Positions 24,715-37,961 of a DNA stretch of 64,000 nucleotides are shown piece after piece; the first letter of the stretch is position 1, and each line of letters begins with the position of its first letter. Under the pieces are notes generated by a model. It worked only from the letters and a program-made list of their open reading frames with translations, was not told the origin of the DNA and did no database searches. This stretch comes from Coccinella septempunctata (Eukaryota > Arthropoda > Insecta > Coleoptera > Coccinellidae): positions 31,848,501 to 31,912,500 of the forward strand of contig NC_058196.1 in assembly GCF_907165205.1 (NCBI RefSeq), written 5' to 3'. A program made the translations under genes and the position numbers.

Positions 24715-26836
24715 ATAGCAGCTCTCCTAGAAATAAATCTCGAAATTTCATAGACATCGGTGCAACCGTTCGGTCTTGACGAATTTTCAACTGACCCCAA
24801 TCTTTTTGGGAATTTTTCGATAGTCAACTTTCGACACGCGTATCTCCCACCAAAATCATCGTAGAGCTCAATGTGACCCATATTCTAAAAGAGCCACTCT
24901 TCTAGTGATAAATTTGGAAATTTCATCGACTTTTGTGGAACCGTTCGGTCTTGAGGAAGTTTTAACTGACCCCAACTTTTTGGGAAATTTTCGAAGGTCA
25001 ACTTTCGAGTAGATTAATCTTCCAGGAAAATTATCGTAGATTAAAACGTGATACATATTCTGAAAGAGCAACTCTTCTAGTAACAAATCTGTGAACTTCA
25101 TCCATCTCGGCGCAACCGTTCGGTCTTGAGGAAGTTTTAAGTGACCCCAACTTTTTGGGAAATTTTCGAAGGTCAACTTTCGAGTAGATTAATCTTCCAG
25201 GAAAATTATCGTAGATCTAGATGTGATACATATTCTGAAAGAGCAACTCTTCTAGTAACAAAATCTGAGAACTTCATCCATCTCGGCGCAACCGTTCGGT
25301 CTTGAGGAAGTTTTAACTGACCCCATCTTTTTGGGAAATTTTCGAAGGTCAACATTCGAGTTGATTAATCTTCCAGGAAAATTAGCGTAGATCTAAACGT
25401 GATACATATTCTGAAAGAGCAACTCTTCTAGTAACAAATCTGTGAACTTCATCCATCTCGGCGCAACCGTTCGGTCTTGAGGAAGTTTTAACTGACCCCA
25501 TCTTTTTGGGAAATTTTCGAAGGTCAACTTTCGAGTAGATTAATCTTCCAGGAAAATTAGCGTAGATCTAAACGTGATACATATTCTGAAAGAGCAACTC
25601 TTCTAGTAACAAATCTGTGAACTTCATCCATCTCGGCGCAACCGTTCGGTCTTGAGGAAGTTTTAACTGACCCCATCTTTTTGGGAAATTTTCGAAGGTC
25701 AACTTTCGAGTAGATTAATCTTCCAGGAAAACTATCGTAGATATGAACGTGATACATAATCTGAAAGAGCACCTCTTCTAGTAACAAATCTGAGAACTTC
25801 ATCCATCTCGGCGAAACCGTTCGGTCTTGAGGAAGTTTTAACTGACCCCATTTTTTTGGGAAATTTTCGAAGGTCAACTTTCGAGTAGGTTAATCTTCCA
25901 GGAAAATTATCGTAGATCTAAACGTGATACATATTCTGAAAGAGCAACTCTTCTAGTAACAAATCTGAGAACTTCATCCATCTCGGAGCAACCGTTCGGT
26001 CTTGAGGAAAGTTTAACTGACCCCATCTTTTTGGGAAATTTTCGAAGGTCAACTTTCGAGTAGATTAATCTTCCAGGAAAATAATCGTAGATCTAAACGT
26101 GATACATATTCTGAAAGAGCAACTCTTCTAGTAACAAATCTGAGAACTTCATCCATCTCGGCGCAACCGTTCGGTCTTGAGGAAGTTATAACTGACCCCA
26201 TCTTTTTGGGAAATTTTCGAAGGTCAAATTTCGAGTAGATTAATCTTCCAGGAAAATTATCGCAGATCTTAACGTGATACATATTCTGAAAGAGCAACTC
26301 TTCTAGTAACAAATCTGAGAACTTCATCCATCTCGGCGCAACCGTTCGGTCTTGAGGAAGTTTCAACTGACCCCATCTTTTTGGGAAATTTTCGAAGGTC
26401 AACTTTCGAGTAGATTAATCTTCCAGGAAAATTATGGTAGATCTAAACGTGATACATATTCTGAAAGAGCAACTCTTCTAGTAACAAATCTGAGAACTTC
26501 ATCCATCTCGGCGCAACCGTTCGGTCTTGAGGAAGTTTTAACTGACCGAATTTTTTTGGGGAATTTTCGAAGATCAACTTTCGAGTAGATTAATCTTCCA
26601 GGAAAATTATCGTAGATCTAAACGTGATACATATTCTGAAAGAGCAACTCTTCTAGTAACAAATCTGAGAACTTCATCCATCCCGGCGCAACCGTTCGGT
26701 CTTGAGGAAGTTTTAACTGACCCCATCTTTTTGGGAAATTTTCGAAGGTCAACTTTCGAGTAGATTAATCTTCCAGGAAAATTATCGTAGATCTAAACGT
26801 AATACATATTCTGAAAGAGCAACTTATAGAGTATAT
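24715..26836 (+). repeat. Satellite array, 175-bp monomer, about 12 copies
   Basis: The marker CCGTTCGGTCTTGA recurs at 24766, 24941, 25116, 25292, 25467, 25642, 25817, 25992, 26167, 26342, 26517 and 26692, a spacing of 175 bp (once 176). The first two or three monomers are more diverged; those from about 25.1 kb are nearly identical. The array ends inside ATTCTGAAAGAGCAACT near 26825. Minus-strand frames of about 100 codons cross monomers, but 175 is not a multiple of 3, so the frame changes from copy to copy and they are not genes. Related single monomers lie at 10.6 and 11.2 kb and, inverted, at 63.8-64.0 kb. Confidence 0.97.
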
Positions 26837-29759
26837 TGTAGGAGTTGACATATCCAGAAAAATCAAACCAGGCTGCGCCAGGAAAAAGAATTGATTGTGT
26901 TATCATTGAAGAGAAAAATACTGGATTTCATCTTGTGTGTCATTTCTCTGAGTTTATTGCCATTTTGAAGTCCACACCGAAGATTTACAGTACGATCTCG
27001 TCCCAAATCAGCGCTTAGTTACGTAGAAGTGAGGATGATATAATAGGAATCCAGCCACGGTCGAAGAAACGCTAATTCTCGATTAAATCATAATTATTTT
27101 TCGTAGAAAGCATGAAAAACGGACAATAAACGCTAAACGTCCAGACTAGATGTTCACGTTAACATGCTCTACATACCCATATTAATCTGTCTCATCTGAA
27201 TAATGGCTGTTACGACACACAGGATGGACATCTTTAGGATGCCCACGATAATAGTCCGCCAGAAAAAAAAAGATTACTTCCCGAATTCCCGGAATTGATT
27301 ATGATGAATTTTCTAGCTAGAATACTTTATAATCATATAGAATCATCTGTTTTGGTTTTTTTCTGTGACGTTGTCATATCCGCAATTGAAAAAACGACAC
27401 TAATTAAAGATGGCTTTAGAATGAATTTATCCATTCAATTCGTTGACTATGCCAAGAACTATACAGGACTCAAAGTCGAAAACACCATGGAAATGCGAAG
27501 AGAAAACTCTGAACTGAAGCAAGGGGATAATGCTAATTGCATTTTCGTAGGATTAAAATGTTAAATTCATTTGGCTTGGATCAACTTCAACCTCGAAAAA
27601 ATTCTACTCCAATAGACAAGATTCTCAAGATTTAGACTGAAACGATCTCTGTTCGAAGGTCATTGCTGGGGCTGTGGTTGTGGCAGGTCGATGCGGAAGG
27701 GCTCTTAGTGTTCCTTAGGGTCTGCAGTTTTTAGTCGGTACCATGTTTTGGACCGGAGTGTTGCAGTTAATCCCAGTCAACTCCTTGAAAGTCCCAGCTT
27801 TCTATATCTCAATTTGTAGCGATAGGTCCTCACTTTTTCGAGTAGGAAAATGTCATTATCACAGTGACGTTCGTATGTTGGAAACCTTCCACGTATTTGT
27901 TGGTTTTTCTGCGAATCTAGGTACGCTTAGCATCCTCAAGTTCAAATACGAATGACTGCTCGTCTTCATGACCCCGAGTCCGCATGCTAATGAAACAAAT
28001 CCTAATTGCTCATTACACATCATTAATGTGTACGATTTAGATGCGAATGTGAACGTTATATCTGCGCGTTTCACAATCGAAAACGAACCTGCAATTACAC
28101 GTGAAGATGTGTTGAAATTATCGTAGAACTGTAATAGGACTAAATTGAATTAAATCGTTATTATTGTTTCGTTCATTCATGAACATTGCACGAATATTTA
28201 TGAGAACTTTATTGTTCGTTTGTTGCAACGCGTCCACGGGGATTTTTGGAAACGCGCGGATTTACGACAGGACCGTATCGAGGTAAAAACATACAGGGTG
28301 TATTTGAAGGTAGAACTGGTCAAAATGAAGCGTTTCATCATAAATCACCTATACAAAACTTTCAAAATGGCAAAGTTGAGAAAAAATATTGAAACTGATT
28401 ACTAAAATAGATCCTAATACGACCCTAGACCGTTTTTTAGCTGAATTATCGAAAAGCAGTGAGAAAAAACTTATCTCCTGATTAGACCACGTGGTTTCGT
28501 TTAGGATATTGGCTCGTTCGATATTTACGTGGTAATGAATATAGAAACGTAGGATTGCCGAATTGTTCTCATAATTTTTTAGTAACTTGCACGATTTTAT
28601 GAAATGGCTCGTTTCGATACCAACTGACAGAAGAGACTTGGGACACAAGTGTAAAAAATAGAATAATACTTCTAAATCTCACCAATAAAATTCGTCTAAA
28701 TCATTCACGAATTTTTTCACAATGGGCATCACAATCTTCTTGTTCGAACATTCCAACAATCGTCGTAAAAATGGGATGAAATGGCGAAACATCATAGCAC
28801 TTTTTCAACATAACTAACATAAGCACTCTCAAGAAACTGCCTCGATTTTCTACATTTTTTTCACCCTAAATTGCACGATACAACAATTCTGATTCTCTCA
28901 AAAGAAACCTGATGCATCTAATCCGATGAACTTGGTACTGAACCATTCATTGTCTAGCCACATGTTTATGTTATGTTTCGTTTTTGCGATGCTGGAGTCA
29001 CCCTCCACAATTCCGTACTTGAAATTCAATGAAATTTTGTCGACCTTCTAGGGGTTGTATCTCAGCCATCTTGGATATTTTATATAGACAATTTTAGGTT
29101 AAACAACTTATTTCGATGAGTACTACCTTCTCCCTGTATATTTGTTCAAGTTAGGACCAGATACGATCACCTTTCCATCTCGTAGTCAATTTTTGCCCGA
29201 TTTAAGGACGAAGCAGCGAGGGAATATGTATATGAGCCGGTGATAACTGGAAGGAGCGTCATCCTTAATATTCATCAGAGGTCGGCGACAAATTATCGAG
29301 AACGTGCCGGCAATCCGAGTGGTCTGTAATTTGGCTCGGGCATCCTGTCATAGGAGAGGAAGCCGAGAGAACACCTTGTCGAATTCTCCATCGATTCGGG
29401 ATCCTGTATAATTTTCTCCGGTCTTGAACTCGATATAGGCGAATCCGACGGCTCAGTTTCGGTATACAGGGTGTCGGCTGTCGCGTTCGATACTCGATAA
29501 CGACCTGATACAGTGGCGATGTCCGATTTGACAACTGTCACCTAGCTAACAAGCTACAACCCCGTCATGCTTGGGTTTTCCATCAATGTCTTAGTATTTC
29601 GACTGGTTTCGAATGATTCGACGATTTCACGTGATCAGGGAGGGAATATTATTCGGATAACTTCCATGCCTTTTTTGATCCTAGAGCCTTTTTACCAGGA
29701 TGTATTGATATCTAGTTAGAAAAGACCAGTTCCATGCGTGAAAAAAATATTGCGTTGAC
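26837..29759. other. Gene-poor spacer
   Basis: About 2.9 kb without a supported gene. The 89-codon frame at 27295-27564 and two overlapping frames near 29265-29541 have no recognisable domain or splice partners. A short lone copy of the common end motif ATACAGGGTGT occurs near 28288. Confidence 0.5.
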
Positions 29760-29850
29760 ATATCAACAAAAAATAACATCAGAAGTGTCAGTGTGGAGTT
29801 TGAGGTAAAAAAAGTAAACAAGAGTTACGAAATAAATTAAAAGAAAGAAG

Positions 29851-30690
29851 ATGTCCACCGAGATTGTGCAAATCGAAGAATTGGAGTATCGAGTCATCAT
29901 CAAGTACCTGTATTTAAAGGGGTTAATAGGTAAGCAGATTTACGAAGGTATGCTTAATACCCTTGGTGATCAATTTCCTTCGTATGTGACCGTGAAAAAT
30001 TGGACTGCAAGCTTCAAAAGAGGTAAATTTTCCATTGAAGATGATGACCGATCGGGAAGGCCAGTTTCTTTGTCAGTCCCCGAAAATATCGATGCAGTTC
30101 ATGACATGATTTTATCAGACCGTCGAATTGGGCTGAAACGGATATCTGAAGCACTGAGTATTCAATTTGGACATGAGAAAAATTGAGGCAAAATGGATAC
30201 GAAAATGTTTGAATGTTGACCAAAAGCGTGCAAGGGTAGAAGCATCGAATTCGATCTGTGCTCGATTTGAAAACGATGTAGACTTCTTAAACCGAATTGA
30301 TACTATGATTGAGGCATAGTTACATTTCTACGATCCAGAAACAAAGCAACAATCGATGGAATGGCGACACTCTGGTTCTCCAAGACCTAAGAAGTTTCGT
30401 GTCCAAAAATCTGCTGGAAAAGTTCCTGCTTCAGTTTTTTGGGATTGTCATGGAGTAATCATGATTGATTTTTTGGATAAAGGTAGAACAATAACCGGAG
30501 ATTACTATTCGACATCACTGACCACTCTACGGTTAAAAATCAAAGAGAAAGACGCTGAAAGCTATTCAAAGGTGTTTTGTTTTTGCAGGACAATGCCTCT
30601 GCACATAAATCTCACGTTGCCATGCAAAAAATTCGTGATTTAGGGTTTGAATTACTAGAACACCCCCCTTCAACTTCAAGATCCAGAAAT
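29851..30690 (+). pseudogene. Dead mariner transposase, copy 1
   Basis: The frame starting at 29851 matches the N-terminal helix-turn-helix part of a mariner/SETMAR-type transposase, with VKNWTASFKRGKFSIEDDD and RSGRPVSLSVPENID. About 50 bp are missing near 30170-30185 compared with the copy at 40 kb, which breaks the frame. The region of the first catalytic Asp (MDETWVHF in the other copy) is changed and followed by a stop, and the sequence stops matching shortly after the HPPH region (about 30665), so the third catalytic Asp is lost. The middle part keeps VFWDCHGVIMIDFLDKGRTI. No terminal inverted repeats could be fixed. It cannot encode an active enzyme. Confidence 0.9.
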
Positions 30691-33600
30691 ATTTGGATCT
30701 GTGTAGGAATGGATTCTGTGGGTAATAGGAGGAAACTCCTGTTTACCTGGTAATCCTAAGGAATCCCCAAGGCACCACATAACCGTACGCGTCTAGTCTA
30801 GATTCAAATTTTAAGGTCATGTCAAAAAGTGAGGGAGAACTCTCCTTGACATACTACTGAAGACCTCTCAGACTGTGGAGTTCATGGAAACCCTGGAGCT
30901 GGATTGCCAGCTGGGAGTGGTCAGAACAGCTCTAATAAGGGCACACCTACACCTTAAGGTCGAAGTGAAACCCCTCACCAAACATAGCCAAAGAACATAG
31001 AATCGAAAATGAGAGAACGGATGCTGCGCATAAAGAACAACCCATCCATCAATCTTTCTACAACTTTAAAAATCGTCTAGGTAATTGAAACGAAAACTCA
31101 TTAGACCTCGATGATTGTGTTCTGGCAGTATCATTGAATACCTTCACGCTTCTCGGTCATATTTTAAAACGTACACGATTCATGTTTTATTTTCTAATAG
31201 ATCGGAGTCCGTCTATTTTGGGTTGTAAATCATCCTAAATGGAAATATTTCACCGTTTCGTTTCGTGCCTCTTGGATTTCCCTTCTAATGAAACAATTAA
31301 CCGAGTCATTTTCGGCCAATTTTCGTATGCCAGTTTCGTAATAGACTTTCGCGTGTTCATTCATTAGCGACGGGTTCATCTCATCGATAATTGTTCGAAC
31401 TGTACCTTATGTTTTCGCTCCATTAATCTCAATAATGATGATTATTATACTCTAGCGACTGTTGGTAACACTCACAGTAGTCCGATTTAAGTACAGGTAT
31501 CGAATGAGATCTTCTACTGCCAGATTCATCATCGATTTCAAAGTCCCTTAAATTTCAGAGCTTTTTTCACCCCTAAACTGTGAAAAGCTTCAAAATTGAC
31601 GAGACTGGATATCATTTTTTGTTTTAAGGATTAACAGCCAGTGTTATAATCAAATTTGGAGTCCCAACTGAAAGGGACTCAAAGGAATTGAAATATCAAT
31701 TCGTAAAATGCAATGATCCAACCACAAAAAAGCTTGGACAAATCGAATTTCTCCAAATGTGAAGATCCAATCGAATTGAGAACCAGTACTTGGCTGTAAT
31801 ATATTGGAGGTTCATACAAAATTGGGATCTACTTGCCCAAGAACTTTTCAGCCTCTCGAAACCAATATCTGTCGATACCAATCAATTCCTCATATACCAA
31901 GATCTTAATTACGAAGAACATTACCACACGTCAAGTTTGCTGTTTCTCAAAACACGGTTCTCTAACATATTAATATCTATGATTACGTGGAATTACGAAC
32001 AAATTGTGTTCATTTCGGTCGATTGTTGCTGCAACTAGACCCCTTGTCTATAATTGTACCTTACCAGCAGAAAGTTGTTGAAAATACGAAATATATCGTT
32101 CAAAATGTTGCTCCTACAGCGGATATGGTTTCACTCGTGTGTATTGCCGTGAAAATTTCATGGTAGCAAAATAGATTTTTCACTTGATTGTTTTTATGTT
32201 AACAGTCGCCAAAAAAATAACTTAAAATAAAATTTGATTGAATTACCAATGTTTTTCTCTCCAAATTCTACAAGAATTCCAAAAAAAACCGAACTGACTA
32301 AAATTTATCTAGTTTTTATTGAGAGTTGAATTTCGAATCACAAATTTCGTTTGTATAGGGGATATAAATCTGCTTATTTCTATAATTGAGTGTCGTGCTA
32401 AGAAAAATCATTCAAAACTTTTCGATCTGTTTCAGAAACATGATGTATTGATTGCGGTTTCACAAGAAACGCCATCCATAACATGGGATAGTCGATTTAA
32501 TTGCTAATAACAAGGCGAATTATAACAACTACAATCAATAGGCACCACTAGAAGGCCACCCTTCCATTTAAGACCACATCAATGCTCCAATTATTCCCTA
32601 AAAATCATTTCATTCCACTACACGTCAAGCTCGCTCATGAAATGTTAGTTATACGACTCAAGGATCTTCATTTATCCATTGCGAATTATGACAGTTACAG
32701 TTTCGTCATTCACAATATTCGTTTTCATTATGATCATCAAGTCGTGCAGGTAGAAGACGGAGGAGGCTGAAATAAATGAGCTGTTTCGAAACATTTCGGT
32801 TTTTAAATGCTCCTTCGGATGAATAGGAACAAATTGGGATCCTTGTAGTATTTTCATTAGAAGACGGTTGATTGGAATTTTCTTGCGTTGCAAATTCGGT
32901 AATGAACGAAGAGATATGCAAATGAAAATGGCTATTTTTATCTTAATTTAACCATTTTGAGTCCTGATTCAGTTAACGACAAAAATTCAGGACCTCACTG
33001 GAATCGAAACCAGGCACAATTAATGTACATGACGTTTTTCCCTTAATTATCAGGTAAACTTGTCACCTGTCAAGTTGTGAATGCAAATAAACTCCCTGAA
33101 CACTCAATTACCAATTTGGAATCCCTCCAGAATGACTCTCGTGTAGATTAATTAGTTTCGTTATACCGTAAAGCATTAATGTCTACACAGAAATCCTACA
33201 AAACTTCTGTAAACTCTTCCTTCCTAGAAATTTTGTTTTATTAAAAGAAAAAGCAGAATATGGAAAAAAATTTCAATTATATACAATCTAAATAAACAAA
33301 AATTCAAGAAGTGCAGGTTTGTTCAGTAAATTTCAAGGAATAACGAAAAAAATTTGGATATACTCGGTTGAACAGTTTCTTAGTTAAAGGCACACAAATA
33401 ATCTTTTGCATTCAGATCCAGCCTCATCAGGAATTGCTATGATATAGATAGTTGAATGCTTGCGTCCTCTCTCATAAAGCTAGCAATACAACAAGTGAGA
33501 ATTTTTTGAAATTCTTCCTTGCTTCTCAACTTAATGAGGTGAAACTGACCTTGTTGTTAATTTCAACAAATCGTTGACATCTGACATTGTTGATATAATA

Positions 33601-33820
33601 GTTACAGCATCAATTCAATCGAAATTATTATTAAATTATTCTTATTGTTGATTGTGACGAGTGTTCAGTGTTATCTGGATTTAAGTAACGCAGTTGGGAA
33701 AATATTCTGGTGAATCTTTGACCAGAGTTTAGTGGAATACATGATAGTGATAGAGGATTAATCTAAATTCATGGGCTGAAACAAATTATTTGAAGTTCAT
33801 TTTTTCTGAGATAGAAATAA
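30691..33820. other. Gene-poor spacer before the amylase cluster
   Basis: About 3.1 kb of AT-rich DNA. Only short frames without domains occur, and no RNA gene was recognised. The last few hundred bases should contain the promoter of the first amylase gene. Confidence 0.5.
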
Positions 33821-33828
33821 CCATAAGT

Positions 33829-33835
33829 ATATATC
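33829..33835 (+). promoter_or_regulatory. Possible TATA box of amylase gene 1
   Basis: TATATAT about 50 bp before the start codon at 33880, with a TCACTT initiator-like sequence about 25 bp further on. The spacing fits a very short 5' UTR. Confidence 0.4.
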
Positions 33836-33879
33836 CAGTAGTCTCACTTGTTTGTCACTTCTTCATGCTAGCTTGAAAG

Positions 33880-36800
33880 ATGAATTCATTATGGTTATTG
33901 ACGTTTTTTTCGATATCAGTCCTGGGCCAAAAGAATCCAAATTTCGTGGAGAATCATTCGACCATCGTTCATTTGTTCGAGTGGAAATGGAAAGACATAG
34001 CTAAGGAATGTGAAGATTTTTTGGGACCACACGGTTATGGAGGAGTACAAGTGAGTATGTGCACTATTGACACCAGTCTACGAGTAAAAAATGGTGCTAC
34101 AATTCCATGTACACTGCCACACTGATATTTTCATCATTTGAACCTGACCTTGCTGTTTTAAGATTTCACCGCCAAACGAAAATCTGATACTGGATAAGAG
34201 ACAGTGGTACGAAAGGTACCAGCCGGTCAGTTACGTGTTGGAAACGAGATCTGGAAACGAAAGAGACTTCGAAGACATGACGAGGAGATGTAACAAGGCT
34301 GGAGTCAGGTAAGTTCCACGAACACCTAAGGGGGTCGCCCACCAAAGTAGCGTAGCACTGACCACTGACATGGCACACACATGACAAAGGCGATGCATAA
34401 TTTTCAGATATCGCACATCTGAGCGAAGTGTCAGTTGCGTGAAATATGTCGTTCTCAGTACAAGTCTGAAAATGATGCATCGCCTTTGTCGTGTGTGTGC
34501 CATGTCAGTGGTCAGTGCTACGCTACTTTGGTGGGCACTCCCACTAAAGAACACATAGAGCTCTTCCGCGCCTACCTACTCCCTCCAGAACAAGAGCAAT
34601 CATTCTTGAAAACTCGCCAATCGTCAAACTACTGGTCAGCATTCGACCATTAGGTGCTTAGAGCCAAAAGTTTCTGTTATATTCAGATCATTGAAATTTC
34701 CTCTGAACACTTATATCGACCTACTTCATTTACCTTCTCCAGGATATACGTAGACGCCATTATCAACCATATGAGCGGAGGAGACGGCGTTGGAACAGCT
34801 GGCAACAGAGCAACGAAATATAATTTTTCCGGAGTGCCCTATACTGACGAGCATTTTCACAGACCTTGCCCCTTGAATAACTTCGATGACGTGAACGAGG
34901 TCAGGTCTTGCGAACTGCTAGGACTCAAGGATCTGGATCAGGTAATTATCCGAACAGAAATTGACACGTTCTACTCAAGAGTTCCATACCTTTAGAGTTA
35001 TAACACGTTTCAATGGTTTCTTCATTCTATCTATGAATATGCCTAAAAGGTTTCGTTTGCGAAGCTGTTCAGCGATCATTTTTGTCTGAAGAAATCGTTG
35101 GAATTACAATAGCAGTTATAGCTTCGAATTATACTTGAAATAAATGTTTAAAATGATTGAAAAGGATGCCGACACAGTTATGAGCAGCTCACCAGTTCTG
35201 TAGTGTATGTAGGGGACTTTAACTAGGGACTACTATCAGAGAGAGATCTGAGGTATGGTCTCCAGTTGTTGAGTTCCTGAACAAATCCTGAGCATCAAGA
35301 TGTTAACATTTCGTAGCTCTTTAAGGGTGGTGAAGGACCTACATCTCTAGATGATCTTTGACAGAGAAAACTATCAGCATGTAATGAAATGTATAGACCC
35401 AAAATTTTAGAGAACGTCAGAGACAATTTCGAACACACTTCACCCCCAACTAGGAAAGCTAAGCTAAGCGAATTTTTTTATCAAAATTGTTTAGGGCCAA
35501 GAATACGTCAGGAATAAGATAGTCGACTTCATGAATCACCTGATCGACCTCGGTGTCGCCGGATTCAGGATAGATGCTGCGAGGCACATGCATCCAGACG
35601 ACCTGAAGATCATCTTTGGACGTCTTAAGAATCTGAATCCGAAATATGGCTTTCAAAAGGACGCGAGAGCTTTTATTTACCAGGAAGTTTCCGGACAAGG
35701 TGAGGAATATATAATGATTCTATTGGAGAGATCGCGCAGCAGCTCCAGTACTTACCCTTTTGTCAATGTCTCTTCATAGAATAGAATTCATTACGAAATA
35801 GCTTTTAGTAGGTCAGGAGATACCAGATGGTTCTAGTGTTGAAATCTTAGAACATAGATACATGGAATGGAAAATAAATATTCCAAAGACTGGAGTGTGA
35901 TAGTTGCTTAGGGTCGCCAATCACAATTGAGACAGTTGATTCGGACATCATTGGCGCATCAATTTTTAATACGAATAGACGGGACGCCTGTGAATTTTTC
36001 AATAAAACGCCACTGCCTTAGTGTCGCTCTAGACAGAGAAACATTGAATGTGTGGACTACAAACAATTCATTCGTAGCACTGAATGGCCATTCCATATAT
36101 CTATGTTCTAAGGTTGAAATGGATGTAAGAGTCAGAAACTCAACTCTCGTATTCATCTTCCTGTTCTATTAAATAATATAACAACCTTTTTCTCCTTGGT
36201 ACGAAGGGGAGGATCGTCAGGAATACACCAGCTTCGGCGCCGTGCTAGAGTTCAGATACGGAAAACTCCTGAGCAAAGTCTTCAGCAAGAGAGACAAGGC
36301 GAGATACCTGGACAGCTGGGGGCCCAAATGGAGCCTCCTAGATCCCGGTCTCGACGCCGTCACCTTCATCGACAACCACGACACGCAGAGGTCCGAGAGC
36401 GACATCCTGACCTACAAGAACCCCAAGCCCTACAAGATGGCCGTCGCCTTCATGCTGGCCCATCCGTACGGCACTGGCAGGGTGATGTCCAGTTACGATT
36501 TCGTCGACAGCGAGACCTGCCCGCCGCACGACGCTGACGGCAATCTGGTTTCGCCCGGTTTCAGACAAGACGGAACTTGCACTAATGGTTACATCTGCGA
36601 ACACAGGTGGCGCCAAATCTACAATATGGCTGCCTTCCGGAACATCGTAGACGGTAATTGTTCTCTACTGTCAGTTGATATTGAAATTAACTTGTTTTTT
36701 TTTTTAAGGGACTGAGGTGAAAAACTGGCAGACACTGGCCGATCATCAGATAGCCTTCTGTAGAGGAGACAAGGGATTCGCCGCTTTTAACAACGAGGGT

Positions 36801-36992
36801 GATATCGACCGGAAGCTACATGTCTGTCTTCCTAAAGGAGAGTATTGTGACGTGATATCTGGAAGTCTCGTAGACGGAAAGTGTACGGGAAAAGTACTCA
36901 GCGTGGACGAAAACGGGGAGGCACATGTATCGCTCAAGGAGAACGAGGAGGATGGAGTGTTGGCCATCCATTTGAAATCGAAAATAGATTGA
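33880..36992 (+). CDS. Alpha-amylase 1 (diverged paralog)
   Basis: Six exons fit: 33880-34050, 34163-34308, 34743-34941, 35495-35699, 36207-36653 and 36709-36992, giving 483 aa. A signal peptide (MNSLWLLTFFSISVLG) precedes QKNPNF. Glycoside hydrolase family 13 landmarks are all present: nucleophile Asp199 in GFRIDAARH, acid/base Glu236 in IYQEV and Asp299 in FIDNHD. Arg197 and the Asn of FIDN fit the chloride site of animal amylases. The C-terminal Greek-key domain ends at residue 483. The enzyme would cut internal alpha-1,4 bonds of starch and glycogen in the gut lumen. Exon order, phases and most exon lengths equal those of the two downstream genes. It is clearly more diverged and is 3 residues shorter between Glu236 and Asp299, where GEDRQEY replaces the usual GGEA loop. 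A poly(A) signal is at 37056-37061. Intron 2 carries a hairpin element. Confidence 0.95.
34337..34536. repeat. 200-bp hairpin MITE in intron 2 of amylase 1
   Basis: The left arm, from GCCCACCAAAGTAGCGTAG, and the right arm, ending CTACGCTACTTTGGTGGGC, are inverted copies over roughly 70-75 bp with very few mismatches, separated by about 55 bp. No coding content. Confidence 0.85.
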
Positions 36993-37055
36993 GAAATTTC
37001 CAAATGTTCGGTGGATAAATCGATCAGAAAAGATGTAAATTCCGTTCCTTCTACA

Positions 37056-37061
37056 AATAAA
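37056..37061 (+). terminator. Poly(A) signal of amylase gene 1
   Basis: AATAAA, 64 bp after the stop codon. Confidence 0.65.
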
Positions 37062-37961
37062 ATATTATGTTTCACTATCCTGCTCTATTTTCATTTATTG
37101 ATCCTTCAATTATCACCCTAGAACACTAATGATCATTAGCACAATAGCTCAAATATGGAAGTAAATGATAATACTGTTCACCATAGTGAATATGTTTGCA
37201 ATTGGATGAATATAGACTGAAAAACATATTTCAACAAGTTTTGAAAAATAAAACTTCAAAACTAAAGACAATAAAGATAAAACAACATGATTTTCATCGA
37301 GAATAAAACCTCACAGGTGTTTCTTATCAAAATTATAACAGAACTGAGAAAAACTCCAAAGTGAAAATATAATTATTCATTCTTACTCACGGATTTTCAT
37401 CCACAACCGCATCTATTGAATGTAGGACCTTTTTCCAAAATTGTTTCGAAAACATCCACGTGAGTTTATTGAAAAATCGGATGCGGAAATGATACTGCAC
37501 AAAATCGGAGCATTTTTTTGGAAATTTTCAAGTTTTCGATCAAATCGGAGATTAGAACTGGATTCGTAATAATAATTCATTCATAATGAAATCTTATCAA
37601 TTATTTCAACCTGCAAAGTCATTATCTTATCATTGAAACGTATAGTAGACGAGCCCCTTCATATTATAAACGTATAATAGTTTTGGAATCCTTAGGATTC
37701 ATTTCAATACGTTCCACTCTGTATCATTCGTTTATTACTCTTAAACATCTGACTGAATGAAAATTTCAGTAAACAGAAGTTCTGTAAATCTCAGTGAGTA
37801 GTTGAATTTTCATCACATTTCTTCGAGATTTTTAAAATATTCCTGGAAATTATTCAGCACGAATTTTCTCATTATTTTTTAAAATATTCCAATTCAAACC
37901 ATCATACTTTTCAATCAGGATCTGATCACGAAATAAAAACAACTTTCTTTCCAGATCCACG

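Noticed and set aside
24868..26588. Minus-strand frames of about 100 codons with a repeated peptide
   Set aside because: They run through the 175-bp satellite, and since 175 is not a multiple of three the frame shifts each copy. No start or splice context is conserved.
24715..26836. CRISPR-like regular spacing
   Set aside because: Monomers are contiguous satellite units without distinct spacers, and the genome is an insect's.
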